The notes under the pieces were generated by a model that did not search any database, had not been told where the DNA came from, and saw only the letters and a program-made list of their open reading frames with translations. This document shows positions 37,661-49,201 of a stretch of DNA of 64,000 nt, piece by piece (position 1 is the stretch's first letter; each line of letters starts with the position of its first letter). A program made the translations under genes and the position numbers. Source of the stretch: Sipunculus nudus (lineage: Eukaryota > Annelida > Sipuncula > Golfingiida > Sipunculidae); contig CM049318.1 in NCBI GenBank assembly GCA_026874595.1, positions 18,774,241 through 18,838,240 on the forward strand. The letters run 5' to 3'.

Positions 37661-37905
37661 TAATTTTTATCATGAATAAATAAGTTCAGCTACACACACA
37701 AAAAAATCATTATAAGGATGCTCCGCTAAGTAAAATATTTTGTTATAATTCACATTAAAGAGATGTAATAGATAAACTCTGATACACATTAAATATCAGC
37801 GTGTTATATGCGACCACGGTAAGAGTTTCACAAATACGACCACCCCCAATTTACTACCACTTTGCTCAGTCCCCAGGGTGGTCGTAATTGTGGGGTTCCA
37901 CTGTA

Positions 37906-38864
37906 TATTTTTTTTCCATCTGTTATACAGAGTTAGTGAACACGTCACACAGTTTTCTCTCGTCCGCAAAAAAAAAATGGCGACAAGAATGAACATCTGA
38001 GTAGCTGGTAAACATCACTTATACATATTTTGTGATACACTCTTTAATAAGCATTTTAACACTTTCGATAAATTAGGAATACTTTTTGAATAACTTATTG
38101 AATATTATAATCATGAGCCCTTTTCAAATGAAAAATCCTTTCTTTTTTTCATCTTCACTATTGCTGGTAAGGTAGATGTATTCAGTTTCTGCAAAGAGAA
38201 AGAATGAATGGGTGACTTTTGTCTAGTTCATATACTTGGAATAAGTCAATATAATATCACGTCAATTAGAAAACTCCTTCAGTGAATGTGAAATAAAGCC
38301 TGACCAAACATTGAGAGACTCCGTTTTACCACAGGCCCATGTATATAAACCCCTAGGAAAATAGTTTTCAAATCAACGTTTTAATCTGTCCTACTTTATG
38401 GCTAGACTCAAAATAGGCTTGGTAATATTGTATTTTTACGCCCATTGTGTGATAAATTATTTCTCGGACAATTTCAAGAAACGAATTTGGGGAGAATGTG
38501 ATGTTAACACTCTACAGGAGTTTATGAATGTATTCCATGTATAGTGGTCTGTCTTGTTTAGTTTCAATCACTAAAGCCGCATTATAATTCTGTTTGTGAC
38601 TGTTGTATAAAAGCGGTCATTTTTCTTTTATAATGCTGGAACTTTTTCATGTTCTACATGACTGATATAACTATGAACTTGTATTACTCATGACTGCTAC
38701 GATTTATGCAAGTAATGCTGCTAATAGCGTGTTTATCACCGGCCTTTATCAGCGTTTAGATGAAATAAATGTAAATTCTTTTGCAGAGTGAGATTTATAG
38801 GGTACAATAAGTCGCTGGACAGTTAATCTCTAGACAGACGATCTTGACATTCTGCAAATGAAAT

Positions 38865-38872
<8 letters not shown>
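37906..38872. other. no gene seen
   Basis: AT-rich with no recognisable feature. Confidence 0.5.

Positions 38873-38920
<48 letters not shown>
38873..38920. repeat. (AT)n microsatellite
   Basis: Almost uninterrupted AT dinucleotides. Confidence 0.95.
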
Positions 38921-38922
<2 letters not shown>

Positions 38923-39055
38923 GTCATACCTTATATTATTTGCTCTTATATCTGGGAAGACCAAAACACTCGATCGACCATTGAACCGTTGAATTCAAAG
39001 TTCAAATAAAGTGCGCATGCGCGTCCTAATAATCGAGGCATCTGGTAACAACAAA

Positions 39056-39277
39056 CAGGGGCGTCAATACGGTCAAAACCTTTGTGCAAGAGGCGGATGG
39101 TCAATGTAATTGTTCCCCGTCCCACGCCCCCCCCCCAAACAAAACATAGTAAGATTTTGTTATATATTTTAAATGTGTCACACAGACAATGAAGGATCAA
39201 TAAAAAAATTCCAACTTTGACTACCATCACACGCCTGCTAATCATCCCCCATCCTTGAAGATAAATTAACGAAACCG
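39056..39277 (-). mobile_element. hAT MITE (CAGTGGCGTCAAT family), copy 3, inverted
   Basis: It starts CAGGGGCGTCAATACGG and ends ATAAATTAACGAAACCG. Its text GGATGGTCAATGTAATTGT matches the reverse complement of the copy at 48322-48882 (GGATGGCCAATGTAATTAT). The flanking octamers ACAACAAA (39048-39055) and ACAACACG (39278-39285) agree at 6 of 8 positions. Shorter than the other copies, with an internal C run. The 115-codon open frame across it is an artefact. Confidence 0.6.
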
Positions 39278-39285
39278 ACAACACG

Positions 39286-39450
39286 GGTTCCAACTGGAAC
39301 CTTATTATAAGTTATGATTAGGGCAAGAACCTCCAAGTGCCAGATAGAACCATTTCACCGAAAACATGGTTCTTTCTTGAACAGTGGTTCTTAACAGAAA
39401 CATGGGGGTTCTGAGAAGAACCCACAGTAACCCTTTTTTCCGTAGCGTGT
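39286..39450. repeat. GAACCC/GGGTTC-rich repeat, copy 2
   Basis: Alternating GGTTC and GAACC words, like 36236-36465, ending in AACCCTTTTTTCCGTAGCG. It may be one end of a MITE. Confidence 0.4.
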
Positions 39451-40545
39451 ACGCACCTAGTACCCGTTTTCCTTACTCGGCCAACCCGTTAATAGCAATA
39501 TTATTTGATATTTAATGGTACAATTTTTATTTCTCTTTACGTATTTCATATTTTAATCTGAATTGCGTTTGAGAATATTCAGAACAAATCGCTTTAGATT
39601 CAATGATCATGAGTTGAATTTCCTGCAAATAAATATCTCGAAAAATCATACTGAGTACTATTTATCTATCAAACAATTTGGATTATATCTGCTAACAGTG
39701 AACGTGAGTAGTTTCTTTATTTTTTTTTAATGTAAAAACCTTCATGTAACATAATGGGTCAACAGTCAGTGCTGAATTCAAAGTATACCATCATGCCAGT
39801 GTATCTTCTGAGATATATATTCTCTTGTGGTCAGTATACTTTTCCTTAGTTTATTAGAGGGTTCCCCTTTCTGCGGGATCTCTTTATGTGTCTTCTGGTA
39901 AGGCGTCTTCCTGCTGACAGACACGTCGTTAACACTTGATCCTTCGTCATATACAAGTATACTCAAGGCTCTTCACCCAATGTGTTCAAAGAGTAAGGAA
40001 TTCCCAATATTTCACAACTAATTCAGTACTGTGGCTGGACCCTGACCCCTGCTATAATACCCATCATTTAACTTTTCATCTTGATACTTGGACAGAGAAA
40101 ACTATTATAAGAACATTGTTGAAGAGATGCCTCAAAGGAACAAAAATAAATGTATTTTGACCTCTTGGCCTTCGACAGAAGGCTTCAAGCAGTTCTTACA
40201 TGTGGAAAAGAATCCATCCTGACCTATAGATTTCCTGCTAAAAGATTTTTCTTAGTTCTACCTTTGGGGTACACCGTTTATGGATGGAGACATAAACTTT
40301 AGCCCTTAGGATTTCTGCTTTCTCCCCTTTTGGCATGCTGCCTGTCATGGATTCACAGAGCGAATCATTGTGGCAATTTTTCTCAAGCAGTACATGGATT
40401 ATCAATTAAAATGTTAAGGGGAGTCTAACCTAAAGGTAATCTGACATAGAAACTTTCTTGAAACTAAATGTATACAACTACGAAAGTTTCGAGATAATGG
40501 TCCTTGTTGATTCCTTGTGCTTTACTGACGTACAGAAAGCAGCGG
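39451..40545. other. no gene seen
   Basis: AT-rich with no recognisable feature. The two opposed ORFs at 39778-40160 have no domain. Confidence 0.45.
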
Positions 40546-40605
40546 TGTAGCCAGGAGAGATGCCGCATTAGGCCCACGTACACCACCCCCCCCCCCCCCC
40601 CCGAC
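40546..40605 (+). mobile_element. possible hAT-type end (CAGCGGTGTAGCCAGG) with poly-C
   Basis: CAGCGGTGTAGCCAGG resembles the usual CAGNGGNGNAGCCAGG termini of hAT elements and is followed 30 bases later by an 18-base C run. No opposite terminus was found. Confidence 0.3.
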
Positions 40606-40903
40606 TTTGAATGCAACGTTGGTTAAAGGTTTTCTTAAATGCTAGACACTAAATATCTGCAAATAAATATATAGGGTATAAAAAAAATTCAAATCCATAA
40701 AAATGTCATATTTACAACACGTTTTTTTTATCTATTATGATTTAATGACACTTGTGTTCAACAAAAATGATTACTGAGATACTTTTATTTTGCTATAAAT
40801 GACATTGCCAATCATGTGACAACTGGTTTTTTTTTTTCCTTGTTTTAGATTTCAATCTCGCAATCTCGACTGACAAAAAAACATAAACGTTACACATTTG
40901 CAT

Positions 40904-40947
<44 letters not shown>

Positions 40948-40948
40948 G
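40904..40948. repeat. (CA)n(TA)n microsatellite
   Basis: A CA run followed directly by a TA run. Confidence 0.95.
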
Positions 40949-42590
40949 AGGTAAATGGCCGGAAAATGAGTAAGTGCTCAGGTAAAAAAAATAATAGCCT
41001 TCCTTGAATTAAAGAGTGAAAAAAGAGTAAAATTAGCGGGAATTTCCATTTTTATATCACAAACTGAATAAATTTGTGCTTCTCATACCAAGTATTTTTA
41101 TATTTATATATATGTATATATATCCAAAAGTCAGAAACATACATAACACATCTCCCTGTATGAAAATATGGACATTTTCCATGCGTTGTGACATATGCTG
41201 GGCGTTTGCACACATAAAAAATGCGAAGTGTCCCATTCTTGTTCTAACCAGACTGTTAGAGCAGAAAATAAAAGGCATATCGAAATGTTATCACTAAAAA
41301 AAAGTAACAAGAGGGTGCTGCTAAAATATAATGGAGAGAGTAAGCAGCGTCATTTTCAGTAAATCCTCAAAAAAAGGGTGACTCTTTTATTCAAATAGTG
41401 ATTTGACAGGCCTGAGTCACAGGTATTTAAATAGAATTGCAAAACGAGTCATTGCTCTGCCGCCAAAATATGGCATTGCTTTAAACAAATAAAATATCAT
41501 TAAAAATTTTTATTCATATATTCAGATATTTCTTGGTGAAGTTCAGCTGCCATTTTGCATTTCTAAAAGGGTCGATTCTTCGATTTTACACGTTTCTTAG
41601 GTATTGCCATTTTCAGAGCTTTCGATGAAAAATTCTTTATTTTACATATTATTATATTATTTGTATTGAATAAATGCGGGATAACACTTATTATTAATAA
41701 AAAAATTGTGTGAAAGAGCTTGTGGGTAACTATATTTCCAACGTAACCTTTAGACATTTCAATAGGTCATTGTCGAAAGGTTTTTTAAATTTTCGTCAAT
41801 ACCTTAAGTGTCAGTTGCTTTCTTCCGCCCGTAAAAATAGTTATTGCGCAGGTGAGCGTCCTATACCTTTAAATAATTGCCCTGTAAAGATATCCGTTAC
41901 CCTCCCAGTGCACACTTTACTACTGTAAGCGTCCTAAAAGCGTATTTTTATGACAAAATTCTTTTTCTCCAGAATGCTATGATGTCACAAGGGGACCATC
42001 AACAAAGTCGTATTTTCAAGGCCACAATTAGTGTTTTATATTCAAAAGTTATGTAACGCTGTTGTCACGGGATTAGTATCTGCACTAACATTCACCTAAG
42101 TTTAAGGCCTTTAAATTATAATTACAACCCATCCCGTGAAAGGTAAACTTTTAACTCATGCTAACTTAAAAATTACTAGATAAAAAACTTAAGGTAATTC
42201 TTTAAACAGTCTTTCATTTTTCTTGTTTAAAAAAATTCAAAACAGGCAGATCAAAATTCTCTGAAACACCATAGACAGATTCGGAGAGCTATTACAAAGC
42301 CAAAAAAAGAACACTTAACTATAAAAACTATTAAAAACTATATAAAAGATCCGAACTGTGCCCTGAGAGAACATTTAACGTACAAACAAATCTTATACAA
42401 TCACAAATACAAAAAGCCAAACACAATTGATAGCTAATATACAACCTCATCCAGAGACAGAAACATATGTGGAAGAAATGAGGCACCTTCCCGTCCTTTT
42501 GATTTTTTTCAGTTTTCTTTTTTTATTTACGATCGAAATTGTCCCGAAATGTAAGCCACCGCCCGGCCAAGGTACTTTAAAAAATTATAG
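40949..42590. other. no gene seen
   Basis: AT-rich. The overlapping opposed ORFs at 41057-41297 and those at 41563-41928 show no domain. Confidence 0.45.
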
Positions 42591-42755
42591 CCCCACGAGA
42601 ACGTGTGTTAAATAATTCACTGAAGGTTTTAAAACAGCAGCGGAATCATGGCGAAATGGCGTGTCATCACAGGGCCAGGGCAAATGTACTGACAGAAATG
42701 ATAGCTTTATGTGAACATGCGTTTAATAATTCACGTAAGGTTTTTATAGCATCAA
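42591..42755. repeat. duplicated 40-bp word, spacing 114
   Basis: GAACGTGTGTTAAATAATTC at about 42599 and GAACATGCGTTTAATAATTC at about 42713, each followed by AC(T/G)(G/T)AAGGTTTT, form a partial tandem duplication. Confidence 0.6.
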
Positions 42756-44390
42756 CCATCTTTGGCAAATGGGCTTACGAATCGTAGCATTACTCGCTAT
42801 TTTATTTGGTTTATAGTACTCTTGAGAGAAGGGCGTTCCCGTAAGTCGCAGTATCTACGTGTCGGCATCCACTTAACGTCCCGTTCAGTGTCGCGAATAT
42901 CGAGATCTGGTAATCCCTAAGTCATTAAGAAAGCCCAAATAGCAGACCAAAGCAGTAAGAGTTATAGGTTAAAAAAGTAACATGTCTTATTTATTACAAG
43001 TTAACACCATGAAACTAATATCTAACCGTAAGAATCCGTGAAATGAAATGCCGAATTAAAACGGTGCAGTAAACCCTATGTTATATTACCCATACAATCA
43101 ACAATCTCCTCAAAACAATGAAACTTAAATTCAGAACCTGATTTATTTGCTTTATGACGCCTACATTTGGCACACATAATATAATTTATGGTTAACAATT
43201 ACTCTTCCGCAGTATGAGTCTCTTTTCATTTCTTAAATATCCATTTCAGTTTCACTTCTCTTCTTCATTACTTTAGGCAGTAAATGTAATGACGTTCGTT
43301 ACTGCTTTCATCGTGCGCGTTCCGTCTCCCTAGATATGGTAGTTAAGCACGTTCGTGTCAGACACAGAAGAGTAAACCAGGTTTATCACACCTCATAAGT
43401 CTTTGAAATTTTCTTCAGATTCTACTTAAAATTCATATTAAAAGAACTATGTAATAGACCGAAAGTGTAAAATTTCTCTTTGAAGAGTCTATTATAGAAC
43501 ACCAAGGTATTTATAAATGTGTTAAGGAGAGGTGTCCTATAACCAAAGCTTCAATATAGTTATCTGCATTCACTGGACAAATTGGCGTATCTGACTTTTA
43601 AACTGTCTCGGTAAGCATTTATAATGGTCATACTGGCTCTCCTTCGAGACTTTAGTCATAATAATGACTGCACCTTAATGGCCATCCGTTCTCTTGCAAT
43701 GATATTGCCGTACAGTACTGCGGTCTTCACATAAGGCTACAAGTAAGGAATCAACACAACAAATACATGTGAATTCCCAATCCACAATGTAAACTTATTT
43801 TGCATTCGCCGATTTGTCAAATTTGCAGGTGCTTTTTCTTGATTTTTCTGCTAATGGTGTAGCTGTGCAATCTTCAACTGCCAGGGAAAGATTGAGGTTG
43901 GGTCTGGATATGTTCATATCTATCCATCACCCATAAGACATCCCCGATCCATCTGTGATTTTTCGGCAATGTTCGGCTACGCATCTGTAACAGTTTTGGG
44001 ATAATCATCAGATGCGGAGCAGATGCCGACATGCCATGTGCGAACATTCGGCAAACACCACCGATGTATAGGCAAATATTTTCCAAACTATAACCGAGCT
44101 TTGAAAAACATCGAAGTATATTCACGAGCAAGGTCAAGGGAATGGTCAATCATAGTCGAAGTATTACTAAGTTATCGCAGGATATTGGCCTAAACTTCGC
44201 AGAATGAGCGTAAGCCATCATTTTTTCTCTTTTTTTTTTAAGCAAGCAGTCTCAACTCATGGCCAACTTTTCTACGCCGAACATTGCAAGAGGCCAAAAC
44301 CCCCAGTGGGAATAAGGCATTTGTTTATATAATATGCAGGCTGGTTCAATCATACCAGGGATATTGCATGGTTCAATGCCTTCAGGAGGA
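42756..44390. other. no gene seen
   Basis: No recognisable coding, RNA gene or repeat. The 91-codon frame at 43874-44149 (- strand) has no domain. Confidence 0.45.
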
Positions 44391-45271
44391 TGTACGTTCT
44401 ATCCCGTTCGTGAGTGTGCGTTAGTGTGTGTTGGTTAATAACAAAACTCACGTTATCATGAAAGGAAACCCATGAAAGTTTCAGGACAACTCGGGAATGG
44501 ACCATTGTCAAATCTCATAGATTTTGTGTTACAGATGGTTGTTTTATTGTGTACAGGAGAGTTACATGTGTCTGTTGGCATTCTGTTTCGTGTTAAGCGC
44601 AAACCCTGTGCGCTGCTATAAATAACCGCACCTGCTGAACTCTCAAGGAGTGTAAACACAGCGCTCGCTGTCGTGCTAACCTGGATATTTCGTGCTTTGA
44701 GCGTGTGTATTTTTGTGTTCTTTGGGATGTTCGTGAAATAGAAGATTCTGGGCTTGAAGTGTAATGTTAAAAATAGGGGCTATGTTTAGAGCCGGGGAGA
44801 GAAAAGAGAGAAAAAATTCCAGCGGACACGGAAGAGTGTGAGTTACTTTTGGGACCTTTCCGATAATAGCAGAACTCATATTATTCTCAGTTTGCCTTTG
44901 GGATTATAACCAGAGCTTCACTTTTGAATCACAACAGATTGATTTCGGGATTGAACTGGACTATTCTCTGAGAAGATTTGCATGAACTGTTCTTCTAGAA
45001 TATTTATGTTAAAGGACTTGTTGAGCTGTGACAGTGGTAGTATTAAGAAAAGCCTAGGATCCGGACAATCCTGGTAGTGAACATTTTTATTGTTTTACTG
45101 GGTAATTGTATTGATTTGGTGTATTGTAATGTTGTGATTGTTTTAAGAATAACTCATTCCCCTCGATATTTCACGCTGCCTAGTGTTACAGAATTTGATT
45201 TTTTATTATCTCCGTAACAAAATTTATGCCCGTCACGACTACGTGATTTGTTTTTATTAGGTTCCGTAACA
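44391..45271 (+). repeat. putative long terminal repeat of a Ty3-like retrotransposon
   Basis: AGGAGGA, which could be a polypurine tract, stands directly before TGTACG at 44391. The candidate right end is CCGTAACA at 45264-45271. The TG...CA ends with weakly inverted TGTACG/CGTAACA fit an LTR of about 0.9 kb. A promoter-like CTATAAATAA lies near 44618. Just after the right end comes TTTTTGGTATTGGTCGGG, in the position of a tRNA primer-binding site. No gag-pol follows and no second LTR is present, so only the LTR plus leader remains, if the interpretation is right. Confidence 0.35.
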
Positions 45272-45400
45272 TTTTTGGTATTGGTCGGGTTCATGATCCG
45301 GGTCGAGGAAGGATTTCTAGCAATAAACACAAATGTGCAATCACATTTGCACGAACATTGCCATGAGAATAAGGGCCGAATAAATGAATGCAAACATTTG
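45272..45400 (+). mobile_element. retrotransposon leader with candidate primer-binding site, copy 1
   Basis: TTTTTGGTATTGGTCGGG, then ATGATCCGGGTCGAGGAAGG, then after a gap GGGCCGAATAAATGAATGCA. The same order of blocks recurs at 50950-51080, so this is a repeated unit rather than unique sequence. The tRNA used as primer could not be named. Confidence 0.4.
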
Positions 45401-45582
45401 TTTGGGGGAGTTACGACCAATGAATCTGGGGATATGGGCCAATGAATGATTGAAAACACGATTTGCGGAGTACCCCACATTTAGGCCACCCTTATCGCGG
45501 AGGCTTGCATTCTTGAATATGCATATTTCTAGTTCTATTGTCTTACCCTCCACCTAATAACATGGTTGAAAGGTCAAATAAT

Positions 45583-45770
45583 TGCAAAACACCCTTGACA
45601 AAACTCTGGTTGGCTGCAAGCCAGATGTCCCTGTTGAACGAGTTTGGATTACCCCCCCCCCCCCCCCACACACACACACGTTAGAAACACCGGTGTTTCC
45701 TAGCCCCTTTTTTAAAAGATTTAAGGGATTATCTTTAGTTATTAGACGTCCGATATCGAAGTAATATCAA
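45583..45770. mobile_element. TTAA-type MITE, fragment (copy E)
   Basis: ACTCTGGTTGGCTGCAAGCC, AGATGTCCCTGTTGAA and later AGGGATTATCTTTAGTTAT match copies A and B in order. It carries a 16-base C run and a short (CA)n run in the middle. Both ends are lost. Confidence 0.4.
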
Positions 45771-46965
45771 ATTATTTCAACAAATTCTTCGTTTGACCAT
45801 AGCATGCCACTTCTCGGAAAGAGAGGGTATTCAGAGGAAAAAATGGTTTGCATTCTGTTCGCGAGAATTTAAATTTCAATTATTGTGAACTTTTGTGAAT
45901 AACGCCTATCTGCACACTTAAATATTCTTTTTATAGTATAGATTCTAGTCTCCTTGTTCATTATCTAGGCCTCCTGCGTTCCACAGAAATAGATTATAAA
46001 TTATATAAATTTATTTAAATTATAGAGACAGGAATTATAAACATAACAGTAGTTGTTCACCGTATATCAAAGATCTGCATTGTTTATAAAATCATAGCAG
46101 GGTACCGGCTAGAATTTCCAGGGAAATCTGCTAGAATTTCCATTTGTGTTATGTTCTGTTGGGTCCTCGCCAAGTTGTTATATTAATATGGTACGTAAGA
46201 ATCAGTTCATACACAAAAATTAGTGGATATACACTGTGAAGATTAGTTAAAAAACAAGATGGTGAAAAATGAAACCATTGCAAAACATTGAAAAAGTGAA
46301 ACTGAAAACAAAACACTTACTACTCAAATATGACGTCAACCACAGTTAACGATTTGAAGCCATAAAAAAGGTTTGCATAATTCTCCAGCTAACCTATGAG
46401 AATATAAAATGTAGTCTGGTATAGAACTAAAGTCTTCTGGTATCGTTTCCACACGCGTGATCAGTTTACGACAATACAACACATTATAAGCAAATTGCTA
46501 TGGTACCTGAAACCGGAACAGAATTCGTGTTGCCTAACCTTTCTTAGTGTTAAGCATGTTGCACTTCAAAGATGAATTACAATACTCCCTATTATTGTTC
46601 TTCAAATAGAGAAATATTGCCTATAACCTATTTTCAATACGTTTAGATAGATCAAATAAATAAATAAAAGCAATAAGTAAAATTAGAGTATTGGTAATGG
46701 TATTATAAACTAATTTTTACTTAACGCAGAGAAAGAAAAATCAGTTGGTGAGAACAAAATAATTATTTAATGCATTATTAACTCTCTTTCTCTTTCTGTG
46801 TCTGTTAAGTTATCTAGGGCTGCAATATCGGATAGCTTTGAACGCTTAGACTGTGCGACTGTGAAATATATTTTGACTATACTCGCGTGTAGAATAATTT
46901 GAGGAATCGATTATTTTCTGCAAGCATCTTTGAACAAACGAAATAAACTATTTATATTTATCTTC

Positions 46966-46967
<2 letters not shown>
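45771..46967. other. no gene seen
   Basis: AT-rich with no recognisable feature. Confidence 0.5.
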
Positions 46968-47012
<45 letters not shown>

Positions 47013-47055
47013 TATATATATAATTATAATGTATATATATCTATATGTGTGTGTT
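46968..47055. repeat. (AT)n microsatellite cluster
   Basis: AT dinucleotides with AAT and CTAT interruptions. Confidence 0.95.
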
Positions 47056-48313
47056 TATATAAAACACGATCGTGTTGAATAATTCAAATGGAAAATTCAT
47101 TACTTTATATAAAAGCAAAATATCAAACTGTATTTCACCTAAATCCACAATTCTGATAAATTTTATATTCACCATTTGCACCAGTGAAAGTCATTTTGAG
47201 GGTAGACAGGCTAGCACTCCTTTTATATAGAAATAGATCTGTTCTTAAAAAAAGTTCATAAAAAAGATTTGTATCCACTGAGCTTCACTAAGAACTTACT
47301 CTTCGTTCGAAATAAAAAATTATCAACTTTTCTTCGAGTTCGCTTCTCCACATCCTAAATATCAATGTTGCTAACCGCTGCCCTTGCCTCCATCCCCTAA
47401 AAGAAGTCACTTTGCCAATAATGCAATGAAAGATTCATAAACCATTGATATGCATTTAACCATGAGTTGTGTATTTACTGGACCCCTGGGATAGTGACAC
47501 CTTATTGTATTGGATGTGAATTTAAAAAAGAGATGGAAAAATCACACAAAACTTTCATATGGTTTACAATTTAAAAGCCCGGATGGCGGAACACAACAAC
47601 TGAGGATGTACTAAACACATTCCACTACGTATTACACGGGTACATCTTTGTAGTTCAGTCTATATCACAATTACGCCCTAGATACGTTACGTTTTGTCAG
47701 TATCATGATACAATCAAGCATACATGCTGGCATCAAACTATCAATGTGGACGCTGCACCTAACAGGCCGGTACATCCACTACTTTCACTGGGATTCTTCT
47801 TAATCCCATGTCACCTGACACAACCACTCATACCTGTATAACTTCAGACATTTCGAGAAGAGTATATGATGGCAAGGTGAGCTTTGTCATTTTCACAGGA
47901 TTCCCAGCCTCATGAAATCGTGTTAAATTAACAAATTAGCATTATTTCGGCTTCTCTTCGTCGACAAGGGTCCAGTCGCCACATGTACTATATATATTCG
48001 CGCTATGTGACTGTCCCAAGAGTATCTCTATGTCGTATTTCCGTGCCGTTTTCATACCCTGACTGAATCATTTCAAAACGTGCATGTGTCACCATCTTTG
48101 CTCAGACTATAATCCGGAGGTCGAGTCGCATGAAGCGTAAACTGCTGTTTCTTAATATAAGGTGCCAGATATCATAATACAAAGTTTGATAAGTTTTATT
48201 GTTTTTTATTATTATTATTTTTAAACGTTTATAATTAACGGAGGGCCATCGTGATATGGAGTGGATACTGCTGCTACTGATGCGAATTTGGTTTCGTTAT
48301 GTAAAAATTGTTA
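47056..48313. other. no gene seen
   Basis: AT-rich sequence without recognisable coding or repeats, directly before the hAT MITE. Confidence 0.5.
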
Positions 48314-48321
48314 ATGTGTGT

Positions 48322-48363
48322 CAGTGGCGTCAATTTTTCTTCCAGAGTGGGGGAGGATGACTT

Positions 48364-48428
<65 letters not shown>

Positions 48429-48484
48429 TCACACACACACACATATAATATATTACTTTTTCAGTATCTCTGAGTGACATATTC

Positions 48485-48521
<37 letters not shown>

Positions 48522-48882
48522 TATATATCTATAAATATATATATATAATAGTCGTATATATATATACACGATTATTATATATATATATATTTATAGATAT
48601 ATACTTATTTATATATACTTAATTATATTTCTAATAATTATAATATTATAATAGAAAATAAGTTATTTTGTGAATTTTGAGCAAGGTTTAGATATAACAT
48701 TTTTTGTAAATTGATTTAAAGTTTTTGATTCTATTTTTCAATATATTTCTTTATTTGCAATAATATAATATTTACTCTCTGAAAAGTTGGGGGGGGGGGA
48801 TAATTACATTGGCCATCCTCCTTGCCAAAAAGTGGGGGGTATATAAACCCCCATCCCCCCCCCCCCTTTATTGACGCCCCTG
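48322..48882 (+). mobile_element. hAT MITE (CAGTGGCGTCAAT family), copy 4, best preserved
   Basis: The left end CAGTGGCGTCAAT and the right end ATTGACGCCCCTG form a 13-bp inverted repeat with one mismatch. The flanks ATGTGTGT at 48314-48321 and 48883-48890 are a perfect 8-bp target duplication, diagnostic of the hAT superfamily. The interior has no transposase. It holds long (AT)n arrays (48366-48426, 48492-48600) and G/C runs near the right end. The perfect duplication suggests this copy inserted more recently than its relatives at 30350, 33319 and 39056. Confidence 0.8.
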
Positions 48883-49024
48883 ATGTGTGTGATAAGTGAT
48901 TAGTCCCAGTTTCACATATTTCACTTATTGTATAATACTTGTGATATTCTTTTGTGTGCACTCTCTACCTGTGACTCAAAATATTAGAATTAACATTCTT
49001 CTTCTTGTTATTAAATTAGAGCCC

Positions 49025-49150
49025 AGCGCCGCCGCCATTATGCAGCCGAGTTTACATCAGGCCGAGCCGAGTTTATCAGGAAGCGCCGCCGCCATTATGC
49101 AGCCGAGTTTACATCAGGCCGAGCCGAGTTTATCAGGAGGCGCCGCCGAT
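49025..49150. repeat. 57-bp GC-rich tandem repeat, 2.2 units
   Basis: Two nearly identical 57-bp units starting AGCGCCGCCGCCATTATGCA at 49025 and 49082, then a partial third. The unit is a multiple of three and keeps one + strand frame open, giving the repeated peptide SAAAIMQPSLHQAEPSLSG within an open frame that runs to about 49201. A pyrimidine-rich stretch ending in AG (49019-49020) stands directly before it, so an exon is possible. No partner exon or domain was found, and GC content is far above the surroundings. Confidence 0.55.
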
Positions 49151-49201
49151 AGGAGTGAGCCTATTCCGGGCAGCTCATTTTGGCTTGAGAAAGAAAATTA
49201 A

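Larger units (their letters stand above)
36636..37903 (+). mobile_element. Tigger/pogo-type DNA transposon, internally deleted
   Basis: The left end CAGTGGAACCCCGCC and the right end GGGGTTCCACTG are inverted repeats flanked by TA (36634-36635 and 37904-37905), the target duplication of Tc1/mariner-pogo elements. Subterminal copies of CACAATTACGACCACCCC recur near both ends. At 1268 bp the element is about half the size of a full Tigger and keeps only the start of the transposase (37349 onward). The DDE catalytic domain is missing, so it cannot move itself. Confidence 0.8.

Noticed and set aside
45154-45480. 108-codon open frame, - strand
   Set aside because: Antisense to the retrotransposon leader and to a + strand frame; no domain.
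49141-49201. Calcium-channel-like exon (SEPIPGSSF resembles a channel linker)
   Set aside because: Only a few residues agree, the expected FIFS continuation is absent and no splice donor follows.
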